In this document: positions 36,476 to 44,615 of the stretch, piece by piece
How positions within the stretch are numbered: position 1 is the first letter of the stretch
Layout: the number at the start of each line of letters is the position of its first letter
Translations under genes and position numbers: made by a program
NCBI GenBank assembly: GCA_016933535.1
Contig: JAFGAS010000079.1
Span: 1-58,282 of the forward strand
Length of the DNA: 58,282 nt
DNA from: Candidatus Zymogenaceae bacterium
Lineage (GTDB): Bacteria; Desulfobacterota; Zymogenia; Zymogenales; Zymogenaceae
Direction: 5' to 3'
The notes under the pieces: model-generated
Seen by the model: only the letters and a program-made list of their open reading frames with translations
Database searches by the model: none
Told to the model about the DNA's origin: nothing

Positions 36476-37510
36476 TTAAAACTCCTCCTGCGGGTAGATC
36501 GTCAGGTGCGCCCGGTTGCTATCGGTGCCCAACACCACGCTCTTGTTCTCGCCGAGGAGGTAGAGGATCTTATCCCCCTTTACCATATCGTCACCCCGCC
36601 AGATGACGGGACTGTTTTCCAGCGTCATGACATTTTTAACGTAGTCAAGCGTCATGATACCCGCTGTTGACTTGATGTCAGCCTGGTTAAGCCGTGCGCC
36701 GCCGCCGGCCACGATCTTCTTAATTTTTCCGGCGGCGATGTCCATGTAGACGGTAATCGACGAGGCCGTGAGGGACGCGTCCTTATAGACGGCCACGGCG
36801 CCGCCCGTATAGCGGAAGAAACCGCCGTTTCTGCTGGCCATGAAACCGGCAGACGAGATGCGGATGGGAGCGTCCAGCCCCCCGACGGTGGTAAAGCCGA
36901 ACTGCCCGTCCCCGGTTTTGGTGGCCGGGGGCGGGGCGGCGTTCCTGTCACCCATAATCGTGGTGGAGATATCCGAGACAATAAAGAGCTCTTCGGTATC
37001 CATGTTAAATCTGAGCCCCTTGCCCGAGAATTCGGCCTTGGGCCCGGTGACGTTGATGGTATCGTCCGTGGAGATCTCGTTACGGTCGGCGTTATAGGTG
37101 AGGGTGTCTGCCGACATGGTATAGTCGCTGGCGGCGGTTATCTTCACGTTATCATAAATCGTGATATCCTTGGTTTCGGTATTGAGCACGCCGCGGTCGC
37201 CGCTGACGAGGATCTTGTACTGGTCCTGATAGATGAAGGTAACGCGGATATCGGTGAACTCCGTCCTCGATTCGTCCTTAAAAAACTTCGCCTGGCCCGA
37301 TTCGATTTCGTAGAGGGTCTTGCCACCTTCGGACTCGGTATACTTGAGCTTATCTGCCTCGATACTCGGGGGACCGCTCTCGGTGACGGTTGTTTCTTCG
37401 TGCTTGTCTTCGGCTTCCTTGAGTTTTCGGGAAGAGACATACAGGGCAATAACAATCCCGGTAACGATCAGGATAATCAGGATGCCGAGGATAAATTTTG
37501 TTCGTTTCAT
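36476..37510 (-). CDS. lptC: LptC - LptA-like fusion, LPS transport bridge
   Basis: A 344-residue protein combining two periplasmic LPS-bridge modules. Residues 5-25 are a single transmembrane anchor. About 40-185 is an LptC beta-jellyroll (PSIEADKLKYTESEGGKTLYEIES). About 190-212 is a Pro/Gly/Thr-rich linker. About 213-335 is a second OstA/LptA-like region (ASRNGGFFRYTGGAVAVYKDASLTA and VKGDKILYLL). Normal LptC is about 190 residues, so the length alone indicates a fusion. The ATG at 37508-37510 is preferred to an upstream GTG. It lies 60 bases behind kdsC. Confidence 0.88.
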   Translation of the reverse strand: MKRTKFILGILIILIVTGIVIALYVSSRKLKEAEDKHEETTVTESGPPSIEADKLKYTESEGGKTLYEIESGQAKFFKDESRTEFTDIRVTFIYQDQYKILVSGDRGVLNTETKDITIYDNVKITAASDYTMSADTLTYNADRNEISTDDTINVTGPKAEFSGKGLRFNMDTEELFIVSDISTTIMGDRNAAPPPATKTGDGQFGFTTVGGLDAPIRISSAGFMASRNGGFFRYTGGAVAVYKDASLTASSITVYMDIAAGKIKKIVAGGGARLNQADIKSTAGIMTLDYVKNVMTLENSPVIWRGDDMVKGDKILYLLGENKSVVLGTDSNRAHLTIYPQEEF

Positions 37511-37570
37511 AGGTATGCCCACAATAGGGTAAGATTTCTTTATAGCATGAAGGCGATGATAAGTAAAGTC

Positions 37571-38104
37571 TTATTTATACGGTTTTACGATCGCCTCCCA
37601 TGAATCCTTAGCCTTGAGGATGAATTCGCAGAGCTCCCTGACGGCGCCCCTGCCTCCCTCGAGGTCGGTGATGATGTGGGCGCACTCGATTATCTCGCTG
37701 ACGGCATCCGAAGGCGCCGCGGCAAGGCCCGCCATATTCATGGCGGGGATATCCACCAGATCGTCTCCCATGAAGGCCGCCTCCTCCGGCCATACCCCCG
37801 TCTCTTTGAGCAGGAGTCCCATGACCTCGGCCTTGTTGAGGGCGCCCTGTCGAATGTGCTGGATACCAAGCTCCTTGCCGCGGTATTCCACGACCTTTGA
37901 GCTCCTCCCGGTGATAATGGCCGACGGAATCCCCGCGCGGGTGAGCATCTTGATTCCGTGGCCGTCCCGAACGTTGAAAAATTTCGACTCGGTGCCGTTT
38001 TCATCCAGCACGATACGGCCGTCGGTCATGACGCCGTCCACGTCAAAGATAACGAGTTTTATCTTTTTTGCCCTCTCGTAGGAGTCCTCCGATTGTATCT
38101 TCAT
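37571..38104 (-). CDS. kdsC: 3-deoxy-D-manno-octulosonate 8-phosphate phosphatase
   Basis: A 177-residue HAD-family phosphatase of the KdsC type, releasing Kdo for lipid A-core assembly. Seen: the nucleophile motif IFDVDGVMTDG (Asp21, Asp23), the ITGRSS motif and the metal-binding FMGDDLVDIPAM. The length fits tetrameric KdsC without an extra cap domain. It opens the LPS group kdsC - lptC/A - lptB, 69 bases after the thyX stop on the same strand. Confidence 0.94.
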   Translation of the reverse strand: MKIQSEDSYERAKKIKLVIFDVDGVMTDGRIVLDENGTESKFFNVRDGHGIKMLTRAGIPSAIITGRSSKVVEYRGKELGIQHIRQGALNKAEVMGLLLKETGVWPEEAAFMGDDLVDIPAMNMAGLAAAPSDAVSEIIECAHIITDLEGGRGAVRELCEFILKAKDSWEAIVKPYK

Positions 38105-38173
38105 CCTTTATCCCTTGCTCGTATTATTCATATATGCGCGGGTCCGGTCTTGGGGCGCATCGGTCAATTACCG

Positions 38174-39715
38174 CTATGCCGGGGCAATCCCCGATCGGTT
38201 CCGCACCTCGTTGAAAGCATCCTTTCCCGCCAGCAATCGCGTGGCCAGCGGCATGACGCCGCGGGCCGCCTCGGCCATTGCCGCGGCAAGATTCCTGATG
38301 TCCCACTGGGCGGTTTTATCCATCCTGAGCCGGGCGATGTGGTAGAGTTCCCGGAGGTTGACGGCAATCAGCACCCTCCTCTTGTGGGCGTTGGTGAGAA
38401 TGTAGGGAGCGGCCCGGGGATTCTTCTTGCGGACCTCCTCGAACAGCGTCTGGGCCCGGCCGATCGCTTCCCGGAAGGTCCCGGTCAGCCCGGCCTCCTC
38501 GATGGACGGGGGAATCTGGACGCCCAGGCCGGTGTCGTAGTCCTGGGCAATGATCGTGGCCATCCGATGCCGTTTGAGCTGGGCGAAGTTCGAGGCCGAG
38601 ACGACCGCCTCGTAGGTGAGGGTGATCAGCTCGAACTCCCTGAGCACACGGTCGTAGGATTCGATGTGGGAAAACGCCGTACCGATGAGCAGCTCCTTTT
38701 GTTTTCCGGTCAGGCTTTTTGCCGTCCTTTTAAAGGAATCGAAATCACGATTGCCGCGGCCAAACAGCAGGGCCGCGGCAAGCCGGTCGTCGGCGTCGGG
38801 AGTATAGTCGACAAGCCTCAGGGGGATGGCATCGTCTCCGGTACCGCCGGCGTCTCGGGCCAGCTGCTCTGCAATATCGGCGATTTCGGCGGGCGTCTGG
38901 GTGTCGTAGGGGGTGGGGTCGGTATGCCTCATGACCGAGGGGGCGTGGGGGAGGGCCGCATCGAAGATACGGGCGGAAAGCTCCCTGACCTCGGCAAGGG
39001 GGTGGGCGGCGAGCCGCCGGATCGTCATCTCGATGACGCGGCTGTTTGCCGTCATCCCCATCTGGGAGAGGGCCGCCAGCGGCATGACATAACGGGCGTC
39101 TTCCTTGGCGTAGCTCTCGGCCACGCCCCTTCCCCTCGGGTCGGACCAGAGTTCGGGATACTTCTTTTCCATGAGGACGGTCAGCCCCTCGTTCAGGGAC
39201 GTATAGGTCGTATTAAGAAACGAAACGACCTCGGCCAGTCTCCCGGAAAGCCCCATTGCCGCGATCTCTTCGGGGACGAGGTAATCGCCCGTAAGCGTGA
39301 TGTAGCGCTGGGACTTCTCCGTATAGGAGGCCAGCCTCGTGCGCTGAAGCTCCTCGGTGGCCAGGCGAGATATCCCGATGATATCCAGGTTGAATACGGC
39401 GTGCTCGGCGATCGACGAGTGACCCATCCCGAAGATGATGGCTTTGTTGGACCGCCGGGCCCGTTGGATCTCTTTGGCGGCGTCGCGGCGAACCTCGTCC
39501 ACGGGACGGGGGTCCCGGCTAATCCGGGCGTACCCGGCCGACAGTGTCTCGGGCGTAAGGTCTTGAGACTGGGAGAAGTCGTCGAGAAAGGTGATTACCT
39601 CGTCGGGGACTTTTGCAGGGCCGGCGGACAGCCCCGCCCGCACCGATGCCGCCCGCCGCCGGTAATCGGCCAGCCGCTCGATATCAATATTCATGCCGGA
39701 CAGAATTACTCTCAT
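38174..39715 (-). CDS. thyX: Two-domain FAD-dependent thymidylate synthase (ThyX-like)
   Basis: A 513-residue protein made of two ThyX-like halves. The N-terminal half has GHSSIAEHAVF (98-108) and RTRLASYTEKS (125-135), a full RxRx7S ThyX motif. The C-terminal half has FAQLKRHRMATIIAQD, where RHR is kept but the Ser is Asp. Standard ThyX is 220-250 residues; two-domain versions are known in some anaerobic proteobacteria. Activity, methylenetetrahydrofolate- and FAD-dependent dTMP synthesis, is expected but one half may be structural. It lies 16 bases downstream of the sugar permease gene, so it is probably cotranscribed. Confidence 0.85.
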   Translation of the reverse strand: MRVILSGMNIDIERLADYRRRAASVRAGLSAGPAKVPDEVITFLDDFSQSQDLTPETLSAGYARISRDPRPVDEVRRDAAKEIQRARRSNKAIIFGMGHSSIAEHAVFNLDIIGISRLATEELQRTRLASYTEKSQRYITLTGDYLVPEEIAAMGLSGRLAEVVSFLNTTYTSLNEGLTVLMEKKYPELWSDPRGRGVAESYAKEDARYVMPLAALSQMGMTANSRVIEMTIRRLAAHPLAEVRELSARIFDAALPHAPSVMRHTDPTPYDTQTPAEIADIAEQLARDAGGTGDDAIPLRLVDYTPDADDRLAAALLFGRGNRDFDSFKRTAKSLTGKQKELLIGTAFSHIESYDRVLREFELITLTYEAVVSASNFAQLKRHRMATIIAQDYDTGLGVQIPPSIEEAGLTGTFREAIGRAQTLFEEVRKKNPRAAPYILTNAHKRRVLIAVNLRELYHIARLRMDKTAQWDIRNLAAAMAEAARGVMPLATRLLAGKDAFNEVRNRSGIAPA

Positions 39716-39731
39716 TATGGCTTCCCGTAAA

Positions 39732-40553
39732 TCATTGTCGCTTCGTTGCGCCGGTCAGCATCACGACGCCGAACATCCCGACTATCGGTATGGAGCCGAG
39801 CAGCGCGGCGGCCGAAAAGACGGACCAGTTGGTTGAAAAATCCCCTTCGAGAAACGTCCTGAGGCCAAGGGCCAGTGTATAGAGCCGCTCATCGGTCAGG
39901 ACAACGGCCGCCAGCAGGAAATCCGAATAGGCCGCGATGAACGTAAAGGCAAAGACGGCCGAAAGCATCGGCAGCGACATCGGTAGTACTATCCAACAAT
40001 AGACAACCAGCGGTCCGGCGCCGTCGAGGTAGGCCGCCTGTTCCAGCGAAGGAGAGATTGTATCATAGAATCCTTTGAGAATCCAGGTTGCAAAGGGAAC
40101 GGCCCCGCCCAGGTAGACGAGCACCAGCGCACCGTGAGTATCCAGTATCCTGAGAAACTGGAGAATCTTGTAGATCGCCACGAGCGACATTACCCCGGGA
40201 AAGAGCTGAACCAGGAAGAGGCCCGAGGCGATTGCCGAGCGCCCGAGAAAGCGATAGCGGGACAGCGTCCAGGCGGAAAGCGACGTGATCACTACCGCAA
40301 TCAACGCCGTGGACGAGGCCACGATCATGGAGTTGCCAACCCATTTGAGAAAATGCGTCTGGGAGAAAAGGGTCCGGTAGTTGTCGAGGGTAAATCCGGT
40401 TGGGAGGATATTCCCGGCAAAGAGCTCGCCCCCGCTCGAAAACGAGACCGATGCGATAAAGAGGATTGGGGCCGCCGAGATCAGTGCCAGGGCCGAGACA
40501 AAGAGGCCCGCCGCCGGTCTTGTTGTTTTTTCCGTGATCCGTCTCGGCCGCAT
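39732..40553 (-). CDS. Sugar ABC transporter permease, MalG-type
   Basis: A 273-residue inner-membrane permease with six helices. The EAA loop, contact site for the ATPase, reads EQAAYLDGAGPLVVYCWIVLP (about residues 170-190). Together with the MalF-type partner it forms the channel of a carbohydrate importer. Its ATG shares one base with the partner's stop. The ATPase is not encoded nearby. Confidence 0.9.
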   Translation of the reverse strand: MRPRRITEKTTRPAAGLFVSALALISAAPILFIASVSFSSGGELFAGNILPTGFTLDNYRTLFSQTHFLKWVGNSMIVASSTALIAVVITSLSAWTLSRYRFLGRSAIASGLFLVQLFPGVMSLVAIYKILQFLRILDTHGALVLVYLGGAVPFATWILKGFYDTISPSLEQAAYLDGAGPLVVYCWIVLPMSLPMLSAVFAFTFIAAYSDFLLAAVVLTDERLYTLALGLRTFLEGDFSTNWSVFSAAALLGSIPIVGMFGVVMLTGATKRQ

Positions 40554-41458
40554 CAGAAGGTTTCCTCCCGCCTTTTTCGAAGACCGCGCATGACGGCAAT
40601 CGTCATTATGCCTACAGCCGCAAAAACCACGACGGCGTATGCCGCCGCCAAGCCGTAGCGCCGGCTCATGAGTGTCAGCTTAAATATATACGAGATGATG
40701 ATGTCGGTGGCCCCCGCCCCCCCGACGGCCCCGGGATACGCCGGACCGCCCGACGTCAGCAGATAGATGGCTGTAAAATTGTTAAACGATGCCGTAAACC
40801 CGAGTACCAGAATAGGGATCATGCGGCGGGTGACCAGGGGGAGCGTCAGAGAGAAAAACGAGCGAATCGGCCCCGCGCCGTCCAGCCACGCCGCCTCGAA
40901 GATGCCGGCGGGAAGGCTCCTCATAATTCCCGAGGCGCTCACCGTCATGAAGGGAATTGCCAGCCATACGCTCACGATGAGAACGGAAATCCTGGCGGGG
41001 ATCGGATCGATGAGCCAAGGGACCTTTTCAATACCCACCGCCCCGAGCAGGCCGTTGACCGCCCCGAAGTGGTAGTTGAACAGCCCCTTCCATACGAGGA
41101 TCGTAATGAAGGCGGGCACCACCCAGGGCAGGACGATCAGCGGCCGGGCGGCGGCGGACATAGCCCGGGGTGATTTGGCGAGCATCTGGGCTGCGGCGAC
41201 CCCCGCAACGAAAGGGACCAGTATGCATAAAAGGGAGTAGATGACGTTCCATACGAACAGGCGGCTGAAGTCGGAAACGGGACTCGTAAAGAGGTTAATA
41301 TAGTTGGCCGCCCCCACGAACCGGTAGTCGTGATAATGAAAGAGGCTCATATCCGTGGTGGAGAGGTAAATATTATACAGGATGGGAATGATCGACAACA
41401 GCATGACGAGCATGAGCATCGGGATGACCGCCGCCGCGATGAAGGGCCGGTTCTTCAT
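40553..41458 (-). CDS. Sugar ABC transporter permease, MalF-type
   Basis: A 301-residue inner-membrane permease. Hydrophobic segments at about 5-27, 65-95, 105-125, 160-180, 205-230 and 270-290; EAA loop FEAAWLDGAGPIRSFFSLTLP. The ATG at 41456-41458 is chosen because it overlaps the stop of the binding-protein gene as ATGA; earlier in-frame starts would lie inside that gene. Forms a heterodimeric pore with the MalG-type protein. Confidence 0.9.
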   Translation of the reverse strand: MKNRPFIAAAVIPMLMLVMLLSIIPILYNIYLSTTDMSLFHYHDYRFVGAANYINLFTSPVSDFSRLFVWNVIYSLLCILVPFVAGVAAAQMLAKSPRAMSAAARPLIVLPWVVPAFITILVWKGLFNYHFGAVNGLLGAVGIEKVPWLIDPIPARISVLIVSVWLAIPFMTVSASGIMRSLPAGIFEAAWLDGAGPIRSFFSLTLPLVTRRMIPILVLGFTASFNNFTAIYLLTSGGPAYPGAVGGAGATDIIISYIFKLTLMSRRYGLAAAYAVVVFAAVGIMTIAVMRGLRKRREETF

Positions 41459-42699
41459 TGCCTCATCTCCCGAATAACCGCCGAAAGACGCTCCTGTGTT
41501 CCGCAGAGGGCCTCCCGAGGCGAAAGGGTGCCTGATAGCGCCGTCTCGGCCGCGCCGGATACCGCATCCCATATAAGGTCACCCTCGGGGACGTTTGGAA
41601 AGGGATAGGAATCCGAGGCGATGGAAAGGGCGGTACGGAGGTAGGGCACCGCGGCAAAATCCTCGTCCCGATATACGCCCGGGTCTGCCATTACGAGGGT
41701 TCGTCCCGAAAGCTCAAAGAAGCGCCTGAGATTTTCCGGCGCCAGGAGAAACGTGATAAATCGCTCGGCCCCCCCGGGATTATGGGCGTAGGCGCTGACT
41801 CCCAGACCCATCAGGGTGGACATCGGCCTGCCGCGCCTGCCGTCCGCGAAGGGGGGGATTTCATGGTAGCCCACATCGATCCCCCGTTGTTTCCAGTGGG
41901 AGATGAGGTAGGTCCCGTAGACGGTCATGGCCAGCCGGCCCCTGGAAAAGAGGTCGGTAATAATCGGATAGGTGATCCCGACGGGGATAAGCCGACGGCT
42001 GCGTGTCAGGTAGGTCAACAGCGTCAAGGCCTCGATGCCCCCCGGCGTGCAAAGGCCCAGGTCGGCGGTGTCGATCCCCGAAGGCCCCCGATCTTTAAAG
42101 ATATAAGCGCCGCGGGCGTCATAAAAAGGAAACGTGAAGTAGAAGTTGGTGGGATCGGTCAGGAATCCGTAGGTATCGGCCTGCCCGTCTCCGTCGGTGT
42201 CGGCCGTCATACGCGCCGCCTCGTCAAAGAGCTCCTCCCAGGTTTCCGGCACCCGCTTGACGAGCTTTTTGTTGACCACCAGCCCGTAGGACTCGACCGT
42301 CAGGGGGACGCCCATGAGAACACCGCGATAACGATAGGCCGTGACCAGGGGGAGGGGATAGCAGGCCAGCAGCCCGGAAAAATGATCCAGGGGCGCCAGC
42401 AGTCCCATGAGGGACAGTGTCCCCACGGAGGTGTGGGAGATACTCACGACGTCCGGCCCTTTTCCCGCAGGGGCGGCAAGCTCCAGCTTCGTGGTGATCT
42501 CAAAGAGGCCGATCTCGACGATACGGACGGCTATCCCGGTTTCGCGCTCGAAACGGTCGGCACTGTCTTTGAGCGCCCGTATCTCGTCCGTGCCCATTGC
42601 CGCCCATACGATGATGCTCGTATCGGTGTCGGCGGACGAACGGCAGCACGGCAGAAAGGATATACAGATGACGGCAGAAATGGCGGCAATATACTTCAT
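41455..42699 (-). CDS. Sugar-binding protein of ABC importer, MalE-like (extracellular type 1)
   Basis: A 414-residue solute-binding protein. Signal sequence at 1-22 with a possible lipobox (SFLPCC), then the type 1 extracellular sugar-binding fold: IIVWAAMGTDEIRALKDSADRFERETGI, GKGPDVVSIS, VPLTVESYGLVVNKKLV and ETWEELFDEA, as in MalE-type proteins. The ligand is probably an oligosaccharide; specificity is not readable. First gene of an operon with the two permeases and thyX. Confidence 0.88.
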   Translation of the reverse strand: MKYIAAISAVICISFLPCCRSSADTDTSIIVWAAMGTDEIRALKDSADRFERETGIAVRIVEIGLFEITTKLELAAPAGKGPDVVSISHTSVGTLSLMGLLAPLDHFSGLLACYPLPLVTAYRYRGVLMGVPLTVESYGLVVNKKLVKRVPETWEELFDEAARMTADTDGDGQADTYGFLTDPTNFYFTFPFYDARGAYIFKDRGPSGIDTADLGLCTPGGIEALTLLTYLTRSRRLIPVGITYPIITDLFSRGRLAMTVYGTYLISHWKQRGIDVGYHEIPPFADGRRGRPMSTLMGLGVSAYAHNPGGAERFITFLLAPENLRRFFELSGRTLVMADPGVYRDEDFAAVPYLRTALSIASDSYPFPNVPEGDLIWDAVSGAAETALSGTLSPREALCGTQERLSAVIREMRQ

Positions 42700-42777
42700 T
42701 GATAAAGCGGGTGCGACCCGCGCGATAAATTACCGATATGTGTTGTTAGTGTATGCCAGGGGCAGCGGCGGGGTCAA

Positions 42778-42809
42778 GGGTATTTTTCGGCCCATGCCGA
42801 AAAATACCC
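42778..42809. terminator. Perfect 14-bp inverted repeat, likely bidirectional terminator or operator
   Basis: GGGTATTTTTCGGC and GCCGAAAAATACCC pair perfectly around CCAT. It lies 44 bases after the stop of the membrane-protein operon and about 80 bases upstream of the binding-protein start. A terminator of the preceding operon is likely; an operator of the transporter is possible since a T-run after the stem is absent. Confidence 0.55.
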
Positions 42810-42852
42810 CGAAAGGTAGGAGATATCCGGGATAACATGACGGGCGCGAAGC

Positions 42853-43233
42853 TTATCTGCCAGGCCTTTTATCGGACCCTATTTGGATCGTTACGGCCGT
42901 CAGGATAATACCAGCCAGAATTAACAGAAAGACGAGGAGCCAGCGAAGGGTGCCTTCTATCTGGCCGAAAACCTTCATCGTCAGGGCCGCCGGATTGTCG
43001 ACGAGATCGGCGTACCGATACTGACAGCCGTAAAACTTTGCCGATATTCCCCCGACGAGCGCCGCGAGGACGAATGAAAACTTGATGATCCGCGACAGCC
43101 GGACGGCCGAGGAACGGGACGCGGCGGAAGATACCACCGTATTGAGGTCCCGGAACACCACGGCCGACAGCACCACTCCCACCAGAATGCAAATCACCAA
43201 GCCTGTGCCGTAGACGACCAGGATCGTCTGCAT
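42853..43233 (-). CDS. Hypothetical membrane protein
   Basis: A 126-residue protein with three hydrophobic segments (about 5-25, 48-68 and 98-120). No named family recognised. The ATG at 43231-43233 has AAGGGAT upstream and shares one base with the previous stop, so translation is coupled to the gene before it. With that membrane protein and the XRE regulator it forms a compact operon. Confidence 0.7.
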   Translation of the reverse strand: MQTILVVYGTGLVICILVGVVLSAVVFRDLNTVVSSAASRSSAVRLSRIIKFSFVLAALVGGISAKFYGCQYRYADLVDNPAALTMKVFGQIEGTLRWLLVFLLILAGIILTAVTIQIGSDKRPGR

Positions 43234-43580
43234 CAGGTATCCCTTTTCCGGAACGAATAGGCCAGGAGGAATACCGACAGTATCACCAGGAGCGTCCACA
43301 GGAGCCGGAATCCCATCGCCTCGGTCTGGTTCATAAAGCTCCAGATCCTGATGAGCCGGTCTGTCTTGGCCTCGTCCGGATAGACGGCCGACATGGCCCC
43401 GGAAAGCGAGGCAAGCATGACGACCGTATAGACAAGTCGGGACCAGAACTTCTGAACCGCCGCCTCGGGGAACATCGTTTTGAGGAGAGATGCCAGGCCC
43501 GATTTAAGGAGAAGGCCGATAAGGACGCCGAAGACGGCCGCTACACCCACACCGATCAGATAAAGGTGAAGAATGTCCAT
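43233..43580 (-). CDS. Hypothetical membrane protein
   Basis: A 115-residue protein with three hydrophobic segments (about 5-25, 45-65, 90-110) and a basic C-terminal end. No family recognised. Its general layout (two long helices, a charged loop, a last helix) is like that of its downstream neighbour, so both may be parts of one membrane complex. Three bases separate it from the XRE gene. Confidence 0.7.
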   Translation of the reverse strand: MDILHLYLIGVGVAAVFGVLIGLLLKSGLASLLKTMFPEAAVQKFWSRLVYTVVMLASLSGAMSAVYPDEAKTDRLIRIWSFMNQTEAMGFRLLWTLLVILSVFLLAYSFRKRDT

Positions 43581-43583
43581 CTG

Positions 43584-43790
43584 CTAATCCTTAAGGTCGT
43601 TAAATATTCTTTTGCTCTCCGAAAACGAGATGCCGAGGGCCGTAAGAACCTTTCGCTTTGTCTCCATCCTGCAGCTTTTTCCCTTCTCGATACGGTCAAT
43701 GGTCAGGACACTGACGCCCGCTTTTCGAGCCAGCTCCGATTTTGAGAGGAGCATCTGTTCCCTCATGGCGGTCAATGTATTCTTTGACAT
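43584..43790 (-). CDS. Small XRE-family (Cro/CI-type HTH) regulator
   Basis: A 68-residue DNA-binding protein that is nearly only the helix-turn-helix: LSKSELARKAGVSVLTIDRIEKGKS (about residues 15-39), followed by a short helix pair. No ligand domain. Three-base spacing to the membrane-protein gene indicates that it is made with two membrane proteins; it may repress its own operon or be held by them at the membrane. Confidence 0.87.
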   Translation of the reverse strand: MSKNTLTAMREQMLLSKSELARKAGVSVLTIDRIEKGKSCRMETKRKVLTALGISFSESKRIFNDLKD

Positions 43791-43828
43791 GGAAAACCCA
43801 ACCGATACTGATGTGACACCGAAACGAA

Positions 43829-44236
43829 TTAGTACTCGACGACCGGGGGCAGCTCCTTAGCGTGGGCAACCCATTTTTCGACATCCTTGAGAGAGGGGAG
43901 CTTCCTCACGAGCTTTTTCTTATCGTTGATCTCTTTGATCTTCTGCCAGAGGGCGTCCGGCCTTCTATTTCTGAGCTCCTTGACGGTGTCAACGCCCGCT
44001 TCTTCCAGAAGGTCGGAATACTCCTCACCCACACCCTTGATTCGGAAGAGGTCGGCCAGGTTCACCCATTCGAGGATGAGCTTATGGCCGATGCCGGTCT
44101 TGTCTTCAAGCTCTTTTCTTCCCTTGGGTGTCTTGCCCCACTCGAGGAGTTTTGCGGTGGTCTTGATGCCGACGCCGTTCAGTTTCTTCTTGTAGGCGTC
44201 TCCGATTCCCTCAATGTCCTTAATGGAAGGTGCCAT
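43829..44236 (-). CDS. DUF4332-type helix-hairpin-helix protein
   Basis: A 135-residue protein with repeated helix-hairpin-helix motifs (IEGIGDAYKKKLNGVGIKTTAKLLEWG at residues 8-34; FRIKGVGEEYSDLLEEAGVDTVKEL at about 64-88), as in DUF4332. Such motifs bind DNA non-specifically in many proteins. Ideal AAAGGAG before the ATG. Single gene; AT-rich promoter region upstream. Confidence 0.87.
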   Translation of the reverse strand: MAPSIKDIEGIGDAYKKKLNGVGIKTTAKLLEWGKTPKGRKELEDKTGIGHKLILEWVNLADLFRIKGVGEEYSDLLEEAGVDTVKELRNRRPDALWQKIKEINDKKKLVRKLPSLKDVEKWVAHAKELPPVVEY

Positions 44237-44445
44237 GGTAACTCCTTTACAATAAATAGTTTTGTTAACATAAATAATGTATAAAAGTATTTTATTATCT
44301 TATAAAAGTCAAGGAATTTTACGTATCGTGATGATTTTATGTCCATTATCGTCTGCATATAGGCCAATACAGCCAAATATAGACCCAACACTGCATCATG
44401 TCGGAAGCCCGCGGCGGTTGGTCGCTAAAAATCTGGTGATTTTTC
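44237..44445. other. Divergent intergenic region, AT-rich part
   Basis: No gene is seen. On the minus strand TTGACT (44307-44312) with AT-rich sequence downstream is a possible promoter of the helix-hairpin-helix gene. The remainder up to 44445 shows nothing clear. Confidence 0.35.
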
Positions 44446-44500
44446 TTGACTTTATCGATACCCTTCGATACAGTATTTACGTTACTATTAGAGTAGTAAC
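44446..44500 (+). promoter_or_regulatory. Promoter and palindromic operator ahead of the ornithine cluster
   Basis: TTGACT (44446-44451) and TACAGT (44469-44474) with a 17-base spacer. Directly after the -10 box, 44481-44500 is a perfect 7-bp inverted repeat (GTTACTA / TAGTAAC, loop TTAGAG) that overlaps the expected start of transcription. A repressor bound here would block the operon; the TrmB-family protein encoded at 53446-54291 is the natural candidate. Confidence 0.55.
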
Positions 44501-44615
44501 AAGCGGGCAGGGACAAGAAACAGAAACGAAGAAGACAGGATCGCCCGCAGCGGGAAAAGAGGGTCCAGACGAGCGGTCGGACCGTATAACATGCAGGAAA
44601 TAGTGGGAGGCAGCC

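Noticed and set aside
37958..39730. 590-codon open frame on the plus strand opposite thyX
   Set aside because: It is the reverse reading of a clear ThyX gene in GC-rich DNA, has no family signature and no ribosome site.
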